Below are positions 1 to 8,771 of a DNA stretch of 11,492 nt, piece by piece. This DNA is from Mycobacterium sp. GTDB taxonomy: Bacteria; Actinomycetota; Actinomycetes; Mycobacteriales; Mycobacteriaceae. Made by a program: the position numbers and the translations under genes. Position 1 is the stretch's first letter. Every line of letters begins with the position of its first letter. The notes under the pieces were generated by a model. That model searched no databases, was not told the origin of the DNA, and saw only the letters and a program-made list of their open reading frames with translations. The stretch lies in assembly GCA_023264755.1 (NCBI GenBank), contig JAHFVB010000098.1:1-11492 (forward strand), written 5' to 3'.

Positions 1-1064
1 GTGCCCCCGAATCCCACGTGCGGGTTGGGGTCGCGCAGCACGTTGAAGTTGTGCGGATCGTCGAAGACGTCCTCGTCGAAGTTGGCCGAGCGGTACGAAA
101 GGACCACGCGCTGGCCCGTCTTGATCGGCACGCCCGCCAATTCGGTGTCTTCGAGCGCGGTGCGCTGGAACGCCGACACCGGGGTGGCCCAGCGGACGAT
201 CTCGTCGGCGGCCGTCGCCGGGCGCTCCCTCTTGTAGAGCTCCCATTGTTCGGGGTTGTTGGCGAACGCGATCATGCCGTGGGTGATCGAGTTGCGCGTG
301 GTCTCGTTGCCCGCGACCGCCAGCATGATGACGAAGAATCCGAACTCGTCGTCGGTGAGCTTCTCGCCCTCGATGTCGGCCTGAATCAGGGTGGTGACGA
401 TGTCGTCGGTCGGGTTCTTGCCCCGCTCGTCGGCCATGGCCATCGCGTACATGATCAATTCCATCGACGACTGCGCCGGATCGACGTCGGCGTACTCCGG
501 GTCTTCGCCCGCGGTCATCTCGTTGGACCAACGGAACAGCTTGTCCCGGTCGTCCTGCGGCACCCCGAGCAGCCCGGCGATGGCCTGCAGCGGCAGCTCG
601 CAACTCACCTGCTCGACGAAGTCGCCGCCGCCCTGGGCGGCAGCCGTCTTGACGATGTTCTGAGCGCGCTGCGCGAGCTCGTCGCCCAGGCGGCCGATGG
701 CACGGGGGGTAAAGCCCCGCGAGATGATCTTGCGCAGTCGGGTGTGCTGCGGTGCGTCCATGTTGAGCAGCACCGCCCCCTGCAGGTCGATCGCCTCGCG
801 AGTCATCGCCTGCGGCCACACCGGGATGGCACCGTCTGGCGAGCTGCCGAACAGATCGCTGCGCTTGGACACCTCCTTGACGTCGGCGTGCTTGGTGACC
901 AACCAGTAGCCATGGTCGCCGAAGCCGCCGGTACCACCGGGTACGTCGACCCAGTGGACGGGCTCTGCCTTGCGCAGTTCCGCGAGCTCCGCGACCGGTA
1001 ATCCGGCCAGGTTGACGTCGGGATCCAGGAAGTCGAAGTCGGCCGGAATCTTGAGGGGTGCCAT
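1..1064 (-). CDS. cyp125: Steroid C26/C27 monooxygenase CYP125 (C-terminus outside window)
   Basis: This cytochrome P450 hydroxylates the terminal methyl of the cholesterol/cholestenone side chain and oxidises it to the acid, opening side-chain beta-oxidation. The 354 visible codons start at ATG 1064-1062, preceded by AGGAG with a 7-nt spacer. Visible P450 landmarks are LNMDAPQHTRLR (~100-111), SRGFTPRAIGRL (~115-126), the I-helix oxygen-activation motif AGNETTR (251-257), the K-helix ExxR pair E288/R291, and NPHVGFGG at the edge. The haem-ligand cysteine, expected a few residues later, lies outside the window, so about 60 residues are missing compared with the ~430-aa family. Residue patterns match CYP125A1 closely from memory. 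It is divergent from fadA5, and a KstR box sits just upstream of its RBS. This start is shorter than the annotated M. tuberculosis one, but the RBS supports it. Confidence 0.95.
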   Translation of the reverse strand, partial: MAPLKIPADFDFLDPDVNLAGLPVAELAELRKAEPVHWVDVPGGTGGFGDHGYWLVTKHADVKEVSKRSDLFGSSPDGAIPVWPQAMTREAIDLQGAVLLNMDAPQHTRLRKIISRGFTPRAIGRLGDELAQRAQNIVKTAAAQGGGDFVEQVSCELPLQAIAGLLGVPQDDRDKLFRWSNEMTAGEDPEYADVDPAQSSMELIMYAMAMADERGKNPTDDIVTTLIQADIEGEKLTDDEFGFFVIMLAVAGNETTRNSITHGMIAFANNPEQWELYKRERPATAADEIVRWATPVSAFQRTALEDTELAGVPIKTGQRVVLSYRSANFDEDVFDDPHNFNVLRDPNPHVGFGG

Positions 1065-1079
1065 GAGTGCGCTCCTAAC

Positions 1080-1093
1080 TGAAACATGTTCTA
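1080..1093. promoter_or_regulatory. KstR operator, cyp125-proximal
   Basis: The sequence TGAAACATGTTCTA fits the known KstR consensus TnnAACnnGTTnnA at every fixed position. It lies 15 bp upstream of the cyp125 start codon, next to its Shine-Dalgarno sequence. KstR is the TetR-family repressor of the first half of mycobacterial cholesterol catabolism and is released by an early CoA thioester intermediate. cyp125 and fadA5 are established members of its regulon. Confidence 0.85.
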
Positions 1094-1146
1094 GTGCCAG
1101 TAAAACACGCCTTCACCGCAGATCAAAGGCGTGGCAGCATCCCCGC

Positions 1147-2345
<1,199 letters not shown>

Positions 2346-2346
<1 letters not shown>

Positions 2347-2801
2347 TGGTTCCGGAGGGCAGGAGCGAAGCGACCGGGGAATCAGATCCGGAGGGCAGGA
2401 GCGAAGCGACCGGGGAATCAGATCCGGAGGGCAGGAGCGACACCGCTCGCATCGCGGCAGCCCGGGCCTACATCGACGCCTTGGTCAGCCACGACGCCGC
2501 CGGGGTGCCGTTCGCGCCAGGCTGTACCCGAGTCGAGCTCGGAATCAAGACCGGATTCTCGGGAAATCATCTGCGGCGCAGCTTGAATGGCGGACTCCAG
2601 TACCGCGTCATCAAGTCCTCGACGACGCCTGAATTCACCGTCGACGGCGACGTGGTGCGGGCCCGATTCGACCTGGTGACCAAGCCGACCCTGGCCGGGC
2701 GACGGGTGGGCGCACACATCGACGAGACCTTCCTGATCCCCGCGCACGACGGTCTCATCCACCACATTCGCGCCGACATCCGTCCGTTCGTCACCAGATA
2801 G
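2346..2801 (+). CDS. NTF2-like (DUF8021/SnoaL-like) small protein
   Basis: This 151-aa protein has no assigned function. The likely start is GTG 2346, which overlaps the fadA5 stop as TAGTG, so translation is probably coupled. Residues 2-32 come from a 36-bp tandem repeat and read as PEGRSEATGESD units. The conserved part begins near DTARIAAARAYIDALVSHD, followed by PFAPGCTRVELG, a GLQYRVI strand, and a C-terminal pattern RVGAHIDETFLI...HHIRADIRPF. The alternating helix/strand layout and size suggest a cone-shaped NTF2-like fold, resembling DUF8021 proteins from memory. I see no catalytic residues I would name. It ends 7 nt before ddn, with the ddn ribosome-binding AGGA overlapping its stop. 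Lying in the fadA5-ddn operon suggests a role linked to sterol or F420 chemistry, but this is inference. Gene reality is likely; the exact start is less sure because the repeats supply the N-terminus. Confidence 0.75.
2351..2440 (+). repeat. 36-bp tandem repeat, 2.5 copies, MIRU-like core
   Basis: Two perfect 36-bp copies (2351-2386 and 2387-2422) begin TCCGGAGGGCAGGAGCGAAG and are followed by an 18-bp partial third copy (2423-2440). The period is a multiple of three, so the repeats stay open as 12-residue units in the gene they begin. The inner core GGGCAGGAGCGAAGCGACC recurs at 7790-7850 between echA20 and ipdA. The core contains AGGAG, a ribosome-binding-like string. Confidence 0.95.
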
Positions 2802-2808
2802 GATCCGC

Positions 2809-3285
2809 ATGGCCACTCCGTCCCGACCGCTGACACCCAAGCAGGTCGAACGGCTCAACGCGCCGTCCACCACAACCCTCATCAAGTGGATGTCGAAGGC
2901 TCAGACCTGGATCTTCAAGAAGACCAACGGCAAGCTGGGCGACAAGTTCCTCAAGGGCGCCGAAGTGGGAATCTTGACCACGATCGGCCGCAAGAGTGGC
3001 GAACCGCGGGAGAGCCCACTGCTTTTCCTCCAGGAGGGCCGACGCATCGTGCTCGTGGCCTCTCAGGGCGGGCGGGCCACCAACCCCATGTGGTACCTGA
3101 ACCTGTCGGCCAACCCGAAGGTGACCTTCCGAACCAAGCGTGGTCTGTACGAGCTCACCGCCCGCACGGCGACCGACGAAGAACGCGACGAGTACTGGCC
3201 CAAGCTCGACGCCATGTACGCCGACTTCGCGAACTATCGCTCCTACACCGAGCGCCAGATCCCTATCGTCATCTGCGATCCGTAG
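2809..3285 (+). CDS. ddn: Ddn-type deazaflavin (F420)-dependent nitroreductase
   Basis: This 158-aa protein belongs to the split-barrel family of M. tuberculosis Ddn (Rv3547, about 151 aa), which uses reduced F420 for quinone reduction and activates nitroimidazole prodrugs such as pretomanid. Matching blocks are LIKWMSKAQTW (24-34), GILTTIGRKSGEPR (54-67), VLVASQGG (81-88), NPMWYLNLSANPKV (92-105), ATDEERDEYWP (121-131) and the C-terminal IPIV. Against the M. tuberculosis residues as I remember them, Ser78 (S85), Trp88 (W95), Tyr130 (Y137) and Tyr136 (Y143) are kept, Lys79 is Gln (Q86) and Tyr133 is Phe (F140). The ATG follows TAGGATCCGC, the RBS overlapping the preceding stop. It is last in the fadA5 operon. 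Some members do not reduce nitroimidazoles, so drug activation cannot be assumed. Confidence 0.9.
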   Translation: MATPSRPLTPKQVERLNAPSTTTLIKWMSKAQTWIFKKTNGKLGDKFLKGAEVGILTTIGRKSGEPRESPLLFLQEGRRIVLVASQGGRATNPMWYLNLSANPKVTFRTKRGLYELTARTATDEERDEYWPKLDAMYADFANYRSYTERQIPIVICDP

Positions 3286-3347
3286 GGCGCTTCTCGGGCC
3301 TCTTTTGCCGCGTCTGCAGCGCCGCGCACCATGGGATAGTTGGCTGT

Positions 3348-4724
3348 ATGGGTGTGCTCGACGCGTTCACGTCGACGTGGTCGAACGCGCGATCCACCTT
3401 CGGGCAGGGCACCCCGCAGACTGGCGAACGGTTCGATGCCAGCACGCAGCTGCGTGGACTTCAGTCGGACGTGGCGAGCGCAACCCCCGGTTCGCGCTGG
3501 TCGGGCACGGCAGCGTCGGCCTACGACGCGGTGAACACCGCCCACGGCAAGGTTTTCGGCGACCTCGCAGGACTGGATCAGCGGCTTCGAGCTCAGGTCG
3601 ACCAGTCCGCCCGCTTGATCACCGGCGGGCGGAATGACCTTGATGCCGTACGCAAGTGGGTGCTCGATGCCGCCGCCGGCGTACCGCGGAACGCCGCGGG
3701 CGAGCGGATGCTCGTCCCGATCGTGCAGAAGGGCATCAACCAGGTCGCCGAAGTCGTGCGTCGCACCAACGGCGAACTGAGCACGGTCGCTGCGTCCATT
3801 CGCGGCCTCGGCCAGGAGTACCAAGCCGTCGGCAACCCGAAGTTGGGTAACGGTGGCGACGGTCCAAACTCCGCAGGCGGGGAAGGGAGCGAAAAGAATG
3901 GCGACTGGAAGCCGCAGAACGAGTACGAGCAGGCGCTCAAGGACGCGGGACTGCTCAACGAGCCGCCCAAGGGCCATTACAAGGAGTGGCTGGACAACGC
4001 CCAAAAGCGTGGCGTGGCACCCAACGAGATCGTCAAGATCGCTCAGCAGCAGAAGCTCACGCCGCAGAGCTTCGACGTGCTCAACGGCATGGAGAAGGTC
4101 ATCGACAAGGACGGCAAGTCGTTCTTCCTGATGCCGCCGGGAACCTCGGGCGCGGATGCCCGCAAGGCGGCGCTGATGACCTACGTCCTCAACTGCGGCA
4201 CCGACTACGGCAAGAATCCCCAAACCGACTTCCCGGAGACGCCGTACTCCGCTGCCGAAGTTCAGCGAATCGCCGACCGGCAACAGGCGAACTCGTGGAG
4301 CTACGACCAGGACGTCGCCTTCGTCGACAAGAACGGTGGCCGCCTGATGACGACTCCGAACGGCATGCTGATGGGCATGGGCGGCAACCAACTTCAGGAC
4401 ATGTTCAGCGAGGGTGGCGGTAGCACGTGGGGCGACGTCTTCATGGTCAACATCGACGATCCGAAGGACCCCGCGCAGACGCTGCGCAACATGGTCCACT
4501 CCGGAAACATGTGGTATCCGACGGCAGGTGGTGAAGGCCGAGAAGGACAGAACCAGCTGGACCTCGACCGGATACTCCACCACGAAGAACGGCACTCCCA
4601 GCAGTGGGCAAGACTCGGCTACGGCGGCTTCGTCGCCGACTACGCCCTCGGCAAGGTCATTGAGACCTGGGGCGATCACCCCTTGGAGAAGGATGCGGGC
4701 CTATCCGACGGAGGATATTCATGA
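3348..4724 (+). CDS. EspA/EspE-like probable type VII secretion substrate with C-terminal zincin-like HExxH domain
   Basis: The 458-aa product has three parts. Residues ~1-160 are helical and resemble the EspA/EspE N-terminal domain of ESX-1-associated proteins: a W51-S-G-T turn, Y59DAVN, then LDQRLRAQVDQSARLITGGRNDL..VRKWV. Y59 is followed at +4 by Asn instead of the Asp/Glu of the general YxxxD/E secretion motif. Residues ~161-188 are a Gly/Asn-rich linker. Residues ~190-458 form a conserved domain with TTPNGMLMGMGGNQLQDMF and HHEERHSQQWARLGYGGF. H412-E413-x-x-H416 fits a zinc metallopeptidase helix, and E447 in HPLEKDAG could be the third ligand. There is no signal peptide or membrane span, as expected for a T7SS substrate. 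It resembles the Rv2082/Rv3899c-type family from memory. GATAGT lies 7 nt before the ATG as a weak -10; no clear RBS is visible. It overlaps the following lipoprotein gene by ATGA. Secretion and protease activity are inferred. Confidence 0.8.
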   Translation: MGVLDAFTSTWSNARSTFGQGTPQTGERFDASTQLRGLQSDVASATPGSRWSGTAASAYDAVNTAHGKVFGDLAGLDQRLRAQVDQSARLITGGRNDLDAVRKWVLDAAAGVPRNAAGERMLVPIVQKGINQVAEVVRRTNGELSTVAASIRGLGQEYQAVGNPKLGNGGDGPNSAGGEGSEKNGDWKPQNEYEQALKDAGLLNEPPKGHYKEWLDNAQKRGVAPNEIVKIAQQQKLTPQSFDVLNGMEKVIDKDGKSFFLMPPGTSGADARKAALMTYVLNCGTDYGKNPQTDFPETPYSAAEVQRIADRQQANSWSYDQDVAFVDKNGGRLMTTPNGMLMGMGGNQLQDMFSEGGGSTWGDVFMVNIDDPKDPAQTLRNMVHSGNMWYPTAGGEGREGQNQLDLDRILHHEERHSQQWARLGYGGFVADYALGKVIETWGDHPLEKDAGLSDGGYS

Positions 4725-5257
4725 TTGTTCGCCTACTCGTCGCAGTGTTCGGGCTGGCGACCGTCGCCGCGCTGGTTTCGGGATGCGATCCGCTGGGCAG
4801 GCCGTCGCTGGAGTCCGCTTTCGGCGCGCGCGTGCTCGACGGAAGGCTGCACGTCTGGACCGGGGCGCCGTGCCATGACGTCATCGAATTCGGTCTCACG
4901 TTCGACGACAACAAGCAAGACACTCGCGCCGAGCTGCTGATGAACGCACCGAACGACGTCGGGGTCGACCTCGAACACTTCACCCTCGGCGACCAGGTGC
5001 CAGGCCTGAAGCTGACCAAACCGCTGCCCCCGAACTTCGACTGGCGCAAGGCAGAGTCGGTCCGCATTACGGTTCACGGCAAGGTGACTGGCGGATGGGG
5101 AACCACCACCCAACTGCCCGAGGTAATCAAGGGCTCAGCCGAGCATCCCGACGACACCTACTGGTTCGAGGGCATCGGATGGCTCAACCCCGAACAGGTG
5201 GCCAAGCAGGACGGCAAGACGTTCCTGACGACGTGCACGCCCAGCCCAAAGCCGTAG
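4721..5257 (+). CDS. Secreted lipoprotein paired with the EspA-like protein
   Basis: I do not recognise a named family for this 178-aa protein. It starts with a type II signal peptide: Met-Ile-Val-Arg, a hydrophobic stretch (~5-19), and the lipobox V-S-G-C with lipidation Cys22. The mature part, anchored outside the cytoplasmic membrane, looks beta-rich (GRLHVWTGAP, VRITVHGKVTGGW). Its only other cysteines, C51 and C172, could form a disulfide. The ATG at 4721 overlaps the stop of the upstream gene as ATGA and is preceded by GGAGG (4710-4714) with a 6-nt spacer, so both products are probably made together. This suggests a partner, receptor or immunity-like role toward the putative secreted metalloprotein; that is inference from context only. 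Its TAG is directly abutted by the stop codon of the opposite-strand SDR gene. Confidence 0.8.
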   Translation: MIVRLLVAVFGLATVAALVSGCDPLGRPSLESAFGARVLDGRLHVWTGAPCHDVIEFGLTFDDNKQDTRAELLMNAPNDVGVDLEHFTLGDQVPGLKLTKPLPPNFDWRKAESVRITVHGKVTGGWGTTTQLPEVIKGSAEHPDDTYWFEGIGWLNPEQVAKQDGKTFLTTCTPSPKP

Positions 5258-6175
5258 TCAGGCGCCGAAGACGGGCAGCGGGGTCCGGGACTTGGCCAGC
5301 AGCTCGGTCACGACGGGCTTCAGTTCGGCGGGATCCCACCGGGCCCCCTTGTCGATTTCGCCGCCGCGCGCCCAGCCCTCGGCGACGCGGATGATGCCAC
5401 CCTCGACCTCGAAGACGCGACCGGTGACCTCGCGTGACTCCACACTGCCCAGCCACACCACCAGTGGCGAGACGTTCTCCGGCGCCATGGCGTCGAACGC
5501 GGAGTCCTGGGTCGCCATCATGTCGGCGAACACCGTCTCGGTCATTCGCGTGCGGGCCGAGGGGGCGATGGCGTTGACGGTCACGCCGTAGCGGCCCATC
5601 TCGGCGGCGCCCACCAACGTCAACGCGGCGATGCCCGCCTTGGAGGCGCTGTAATTCGCCTGTCCCACACTGCCTTGCAGGCCGGCACCGGAGCTGGTGT
5701 TGATGATGCGGGCATTGAGCGTGTCGGCGCCGGCCGCCCCGCTCTTCACCTTGGCGCGCCAGTAGGCAGCCGCATGTTTCATGGTGGCGAAGTGCCCCTT
5801 GAGGTGCACGGCGGTGACGGCGTCGAACTCCTCTTCGCTGGTGTTGGCGAACATCCGGTCGCGGACGATCCCGGCGTTGTTCACCAGGACGTCGAGACCG
5901 CCGAACTGTTCGACCGCAGTCTGGATCAGTCCTTCGGCCTGGGTCCAGTCGGCGACGTTGGCGCCACTGGTGACCGCTTCCCCTCCGGCAGAGGTGATCT
6001 CGTCGACCACACTCTGCGCGGCACTACCGCCGCCCGCGGGCGATCCATCCAGACCGACGCCGATGTCGTTCACCACGACGCGCGCCCCCTCCGCGGCGAA
6101 GGCCAAGGCGTGTGCCCGGCCGAGGCCGCCACCCGCACCCGTCACGATGACCACGCGGCCGTCGAGCAATCCCAT
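5258..6175 (-). CDS. SDR-family dehydrogenase, Rv3548c type
   Basis: This 305-aa short-chain dehydrogenase resembles the hydroxyacyl-CoA dehydrogenase domain of multifunctional enzyme type 2/17-beta-HSD4. The Rossmann motif TGAGGGLG is at 12-19, VVVND follows beta-2 (33-37), NNAG is at 99-102, and the catalytic set is serine 161/162, Y175 and K179 (YSASK). The C-terminus carries an EVTGRVFEVEGG segment and an extended tail (...GARWDPAEL...) usual for this subgroup. The start ATG (6175-6173) is preceded by AAGGGAG, which overlaps the stop of the upstream SDR gene; the two genes are 14 nt apart. The position matches Rv3548c. Oxidation of a 3-hydroxyacyl-CoA or ring hydroxyl in sterol breakdown is plausible, but the exact step is not known to me. 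KstR2 control is likely through the shared divergent promoter. Confidence 0.9.
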   Translation of the reverse strand: MGLLDGRVVIVTGAGGGLGRAHALAFAAEGARVVVNDIGVGLDGSPAGGGSAAQSVVDEITSAGGEAVTSGANVADWTQAEGLIQTAVEQFGGLDVLVNNAGIVRDRMFANTSEEEFDAVTAVHLKGHFATMKHAAAYWRAKVKSGAAGADTLNARIINTSSGAGLQGSVGQANYSASKAGIAALTLVGAAEMGRYGVTVNAIAPSARTRMTETVFADMMATQDSAFDAMAPENVSPLVVWLGSVESREVTGRVFEVEGGIIRVAEGWARGGEIDKGARWDPAELKPVVTELLAKSRTPLPVFGA

Positions 6176-6189
6176 CTTCGTTGTCTCCC

Positions 6190-6963
6190 TTACTTGAGGT
6201 CTGCAGTCGTGGTCGCCAGGTAGTGCGGCGGCTCGCCGCCCCCGTGCACCTCCAGCGAGGCGCCGCTGATGTAGTTCGCGGCGTCGCACGCCAGGAACGC
6301 CGCGGCCCAGCCGATGTCGGCGGGCTTCGCGAGCCTGCCGAGCGGAACGTTGCGCGAAATCGCGGCGATGGAATCGGCGTCGCCGTAGAACAACTCGGAC
6401 TGCTCGGTCTCGACCATGCCGACGACGACGCTGTTCACCCGGACCTTGGGGCCCCATTCGACCGCCAGCGTGCTGGTGATGTTCTCCAGGCCCGCCTTGG
6501 CCGCGCCGTAGGCGACGGTACCCGGCGTGGGCCGCCGACCGCTGACGCTGGCGATGTTGACGATCGAGCCGCCTTGCGACTGAGTCTGCATCACCGCATT
6601 CGCGTGGATCGAAACCGATAGCGGACCAAGAAGATTGAGTTCGATGATCTTGGTGTTGAACTTGGCCGACGCGTCGGCGGCCAGCACGTGGGGCGAGCCA
6701 CCGGCATTGTTCACGACCACGTCGAGTCGCCCGTGCTTGGCGACGACGGCATCGACGAGCGCTTTGACCGAGTCGTCGTCACGCACGTCGCAAGGATGGA
6801 ATTCGTAGGGCAGACCGTCGACCGGGCGACGCGCACAGGTGACGACGGTCGCGCCCTGTGCGGCGAAGACCGCACTGATGCCCGCCCCGACTCCACGCAC
6901 TCCACCGGTGACCAGAACCACGCGGCCATTCAGTTGCAGATTGATTCCAGCCGCGTCAGTCAC
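6190..6963 (-). CDS. SDR-family oxidoreductase, Rv3549c type
   Basis: This is a 257-aa classical SDR. It shows TGGVRGVG (19-26) for NAD(P) binding, CDVRD (58-62), NNAG (85-88), and the catalytic residues S139, Y152 and K156 (YGAAK). I chose GTG 6963-6961 because the protein then begins VTDAAGINLQLNGRVV, close to the usual family length of about 259 aa, and because a TACGCT -10 lies exactly 6 nt upstream, implying a leaderless mRNA. A longer reading from ATG 7074 would run through the KstR2 operator and add 37 residues without family character. It is the promoter-proximal gene of the two-SDR operon that converges on the lipoprotein gene. The order matches Rv3549c in the KstR2 regulon. Its substrate is unassigned; C/D-ring sterol intermediates are the natural guess. 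Confidence 0.88.
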   Translation of the reverse strand: MTDAAGINLQLNGRVVLVTGGVRGVGAGISAVFAAQGATVVTCARRPVDGLPYEFHPCDVRDDDSVKALVDAVVAKHGRLDVVVNNAGGSPHVLAADASAKFNTKIIELNLLGPLSVSIHANAVMQTQSQGGSIVNIASVSGRRPTPGTVAYGAAKAGLENITSTLAVEWGPKVRVNSVVVGMVETEQSELFYGDADSIAAISRNVPLGRLAKPADIGWAAAFLACDAANYISGASLEVHGGGEPPHYLATTTADLK

Positions 6964-6968
6964 TGTGC

Positions 6969-6975
6969 TAGCGTA
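6969..6975. promoter_or_regulatory. Overlapping back-to-back -10 elements
   Basis: The seven bases TAGCGTA give TAGCGT on the plus strand (6969-6974) and TACGCT on the minus strand (6975-6970), each fitting the mycobacterial TAnnnT -10 pattern. The minus-strand element is 6 nt from the SDR GTG start. The plus-strand one would start RNA near 6981, leaving a leader of about 47 nt before echA20. No convincing -35 is seen on either side. Confidence 0.4.
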
Positions 6976-6977
6976 CC

Positions 6978-6993
6978 AAGCAAGTGCTTGCTT
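6978..6993. promoter_or_regulatory. KstR2 operator
   Basis: AAGCAAGTGCTTGCTT is a perfect inverted repeat apart from its central two bases. It fits the KstR2 consensus AnCAAGnnCTTGnT exactly. It lies between the divergent SDR operon and echA20, overlapping the predicted plus-strand transcription start and lying just upstream of the minus-strand -10. KstR2 is the TetR-family repressor of C/D-ring cholesterol catabolism, released by HIP-CoA. One box here would control both operons. Confidence 0.92.
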
Positions 6994-7027
6994 AGGTAGC
7001 CACCCCCGGAGTAACTGAGGTATCCGC

Positions 7028-7783
7028 ATGACGATCACCACCAAGACCATCGAGCCGGGCATCGTCTCGGTCACCGTCGACTACCCACCGGTGAACGCGA
7101 TCCCGTCGAAGGGCTGGTTCGAGCTCGGCGACGCGATCACCGCCGCCGGCCGCGACCACGACACCCACGTGGTGATCCTGCGCGCCGAAGGCCGCGGCTT
7201 CAACGCCGGTGTCGACATCAAGGAAATGCAGAACACCGAGGGCTTCACCGCGCTCATCGACGCCAACCGCGGCTGCTTCCACGCCTTTCGCGCGGTCTAC
7301 GAGTGCGAGGTGCCCGTCGTCGCGGCGGTCAACGGGTTCTGCGTCGGTGGCGGCATCGGACTGGTGGGCAACGCCGACGTCATCGTCGCCTCGGACGACG
7401 CGAAGTTCGGACTACCCGAGGTCGAGCGCGGGGCGCTCGGTGCGGCCACGCATCTTTCGCGACTGGTGCCCCAACACATGATGCGCCGGCTGTTCTACAC
7501 CGCCGCGACGGTCGACGCCGCGACGCTGCACCAGTTCGGTTCCGTACACGAGGTCGTGCCGCGGGCCGACCTGGACGAGTCCGCGCTGCGCGTCGCACGG
7601 GACATCGCCGTCAAGGACACCCGGGTGATCCGGGCCGCGAAGGAAGCGCTCAACCTCATCGACGTCCAGCGGGTGAACTCCAGTTACCGCATGGAACAAG
7701 GGTTTACCTTCGAGCTCAACCTGGCCGGCGTCGCCGACGAGCACCGCGATGCGTTCGCGGGGACTGCGAAGGGGAAAGAATGA
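7028..7783 (+). CDS. echA20: Crotonase-family ring hydrolase EchA20
   Basis: EchA20 is the crotonase-fold enzyme assigned to hydrolytic opening of sterol ring D in the HIP-CoA pathway, acting just before IpdAB. The 251-aa protein has the oxyanion-hole segments FNAGVDIKEM (58-67) and CVGGGIGL (105-112). The position equal to Glu144 of enoyl-CoA hydratase is Gly111, while the second catalytic glutamate (Glu164) is kept as E131 in LPEVERG. This argues against ordinary hydratase chemistry and fits a hydrolase. The ATG follows TGAGGT with a 6-nt spacer. A KstR2 box is upstream. The stop overlaps the ATG of a 27-codon repeat-encoded mini-ORF that leads into ipdA. Confidence 0.94.
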   Translation: MTITTKTIEPGIVSVTVDYPPVNAIPSKGWFELGDAITAAGRDHDTHVVILRAEGRGFNAGVDIKEMQNTEGFTALIDANRGCFHAFRAVYECEVPVVAAVNGFCVGGGIGLVGNADVIVASDDAKFGLPEVERGALGAATHLSRLVPQHMMRRLFYTAATVDAATLHQFGSVHEVVPRADLDESALRVARDIAVKDTRVIRAAKEALNLIDVQRVNSSYRMEQGFTFELNLAGVADEHRDAFAGTAKGKE

Positions 7784-7856
7784 CACGGCGGGCAGGAGCG
7801 AAGCGACCGGGGGATGACGTGACACGGCGGGCAGGAGCGAAGCGACAGGGGATGTC

Positions 7857-7863
<7 letters not shown>
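7780..7863 (+). CDS. 27-codon repeat-encoded coupling mini-ORF
   Basis: ATG 7780 overlaps the echA20 stop as ATGA, and the TAG stop (7861-7863) lies just inside ipdA, whose ATG is at 7857. The mini-ORF therefore bridges the junction. The encoded peptide is two basic copies of TRRAGAKR, followed by PGDDV and QGMSW. It closely resembles what is described for MIRU elements, whose small ORFs overlap the ends of both flanking genes. Its role is more likely to carry ribosomes across the insertion, keeping ipdA coupled to echA20, than to make a functional peptide. ipdA also has its own AGGGGA 5-10 nt before its ATG. Confidence 0.5.
7781..7857 (+). repeat. 39-bp tandem repeat, 2 copies, MIRU-like core
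   Basis: Copies begin TGACACGGCGGGCAGGAGCG at 7781 and 7820, a period of 39 bp. The second copy differs by one C-to-A change, one fewer G in the G-run, and a diverged end that supplies the ipdA start. The core GGGCAGGAGCGAAGCGAC is shared with the repeats at 2351-2440 but is read there in a different frame. The G-rich end provides a Shine-Dalgarno-like string. Confidence 0.92.

Positions 7864-8767
<904 letters not shown>

Positions 8768-8771
<4 letters not shown>

Noticed and set aside
18..1001. 327-codon plus-strand frame at the left edge
   Set aside because: It lies opposite cyp125, which has clear P450 motifs on the minus strand. Its product is Arg/Asp/Val-rich with no family character.
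2351..2440. Possible CRISPR array
   Set aside because: The repeats are head-to-tail with no unique spacers, only 2.5 copies, and no cas genes are present.
3331..3347. Strong promoter for the EspA-like gene
   Set aside because: GATAGT lies 7 nt before the ATG but misses the first T of TAnnnT, and no -35 stands out, so it is noted only as a weak candidate in that gene's entry.
3243..4679. 478-codon open frame on the minus strand
   Set aside because: It is antisense to the EspA-like gene, which has recognisable domains, an overlapping downstream gene and family-like sequence. The antisense product is a Val/Leu/Arg-rich composition typical of high-GC shadow frames.
6964..7074. Longer N-terminus for the Rv3549c-type SDR starting at 7074
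   Set aside because: It would translate through the KstR2 operator and the -10 and overlap the start of echA20. The GTG at 6963 gives the normal SDR length.
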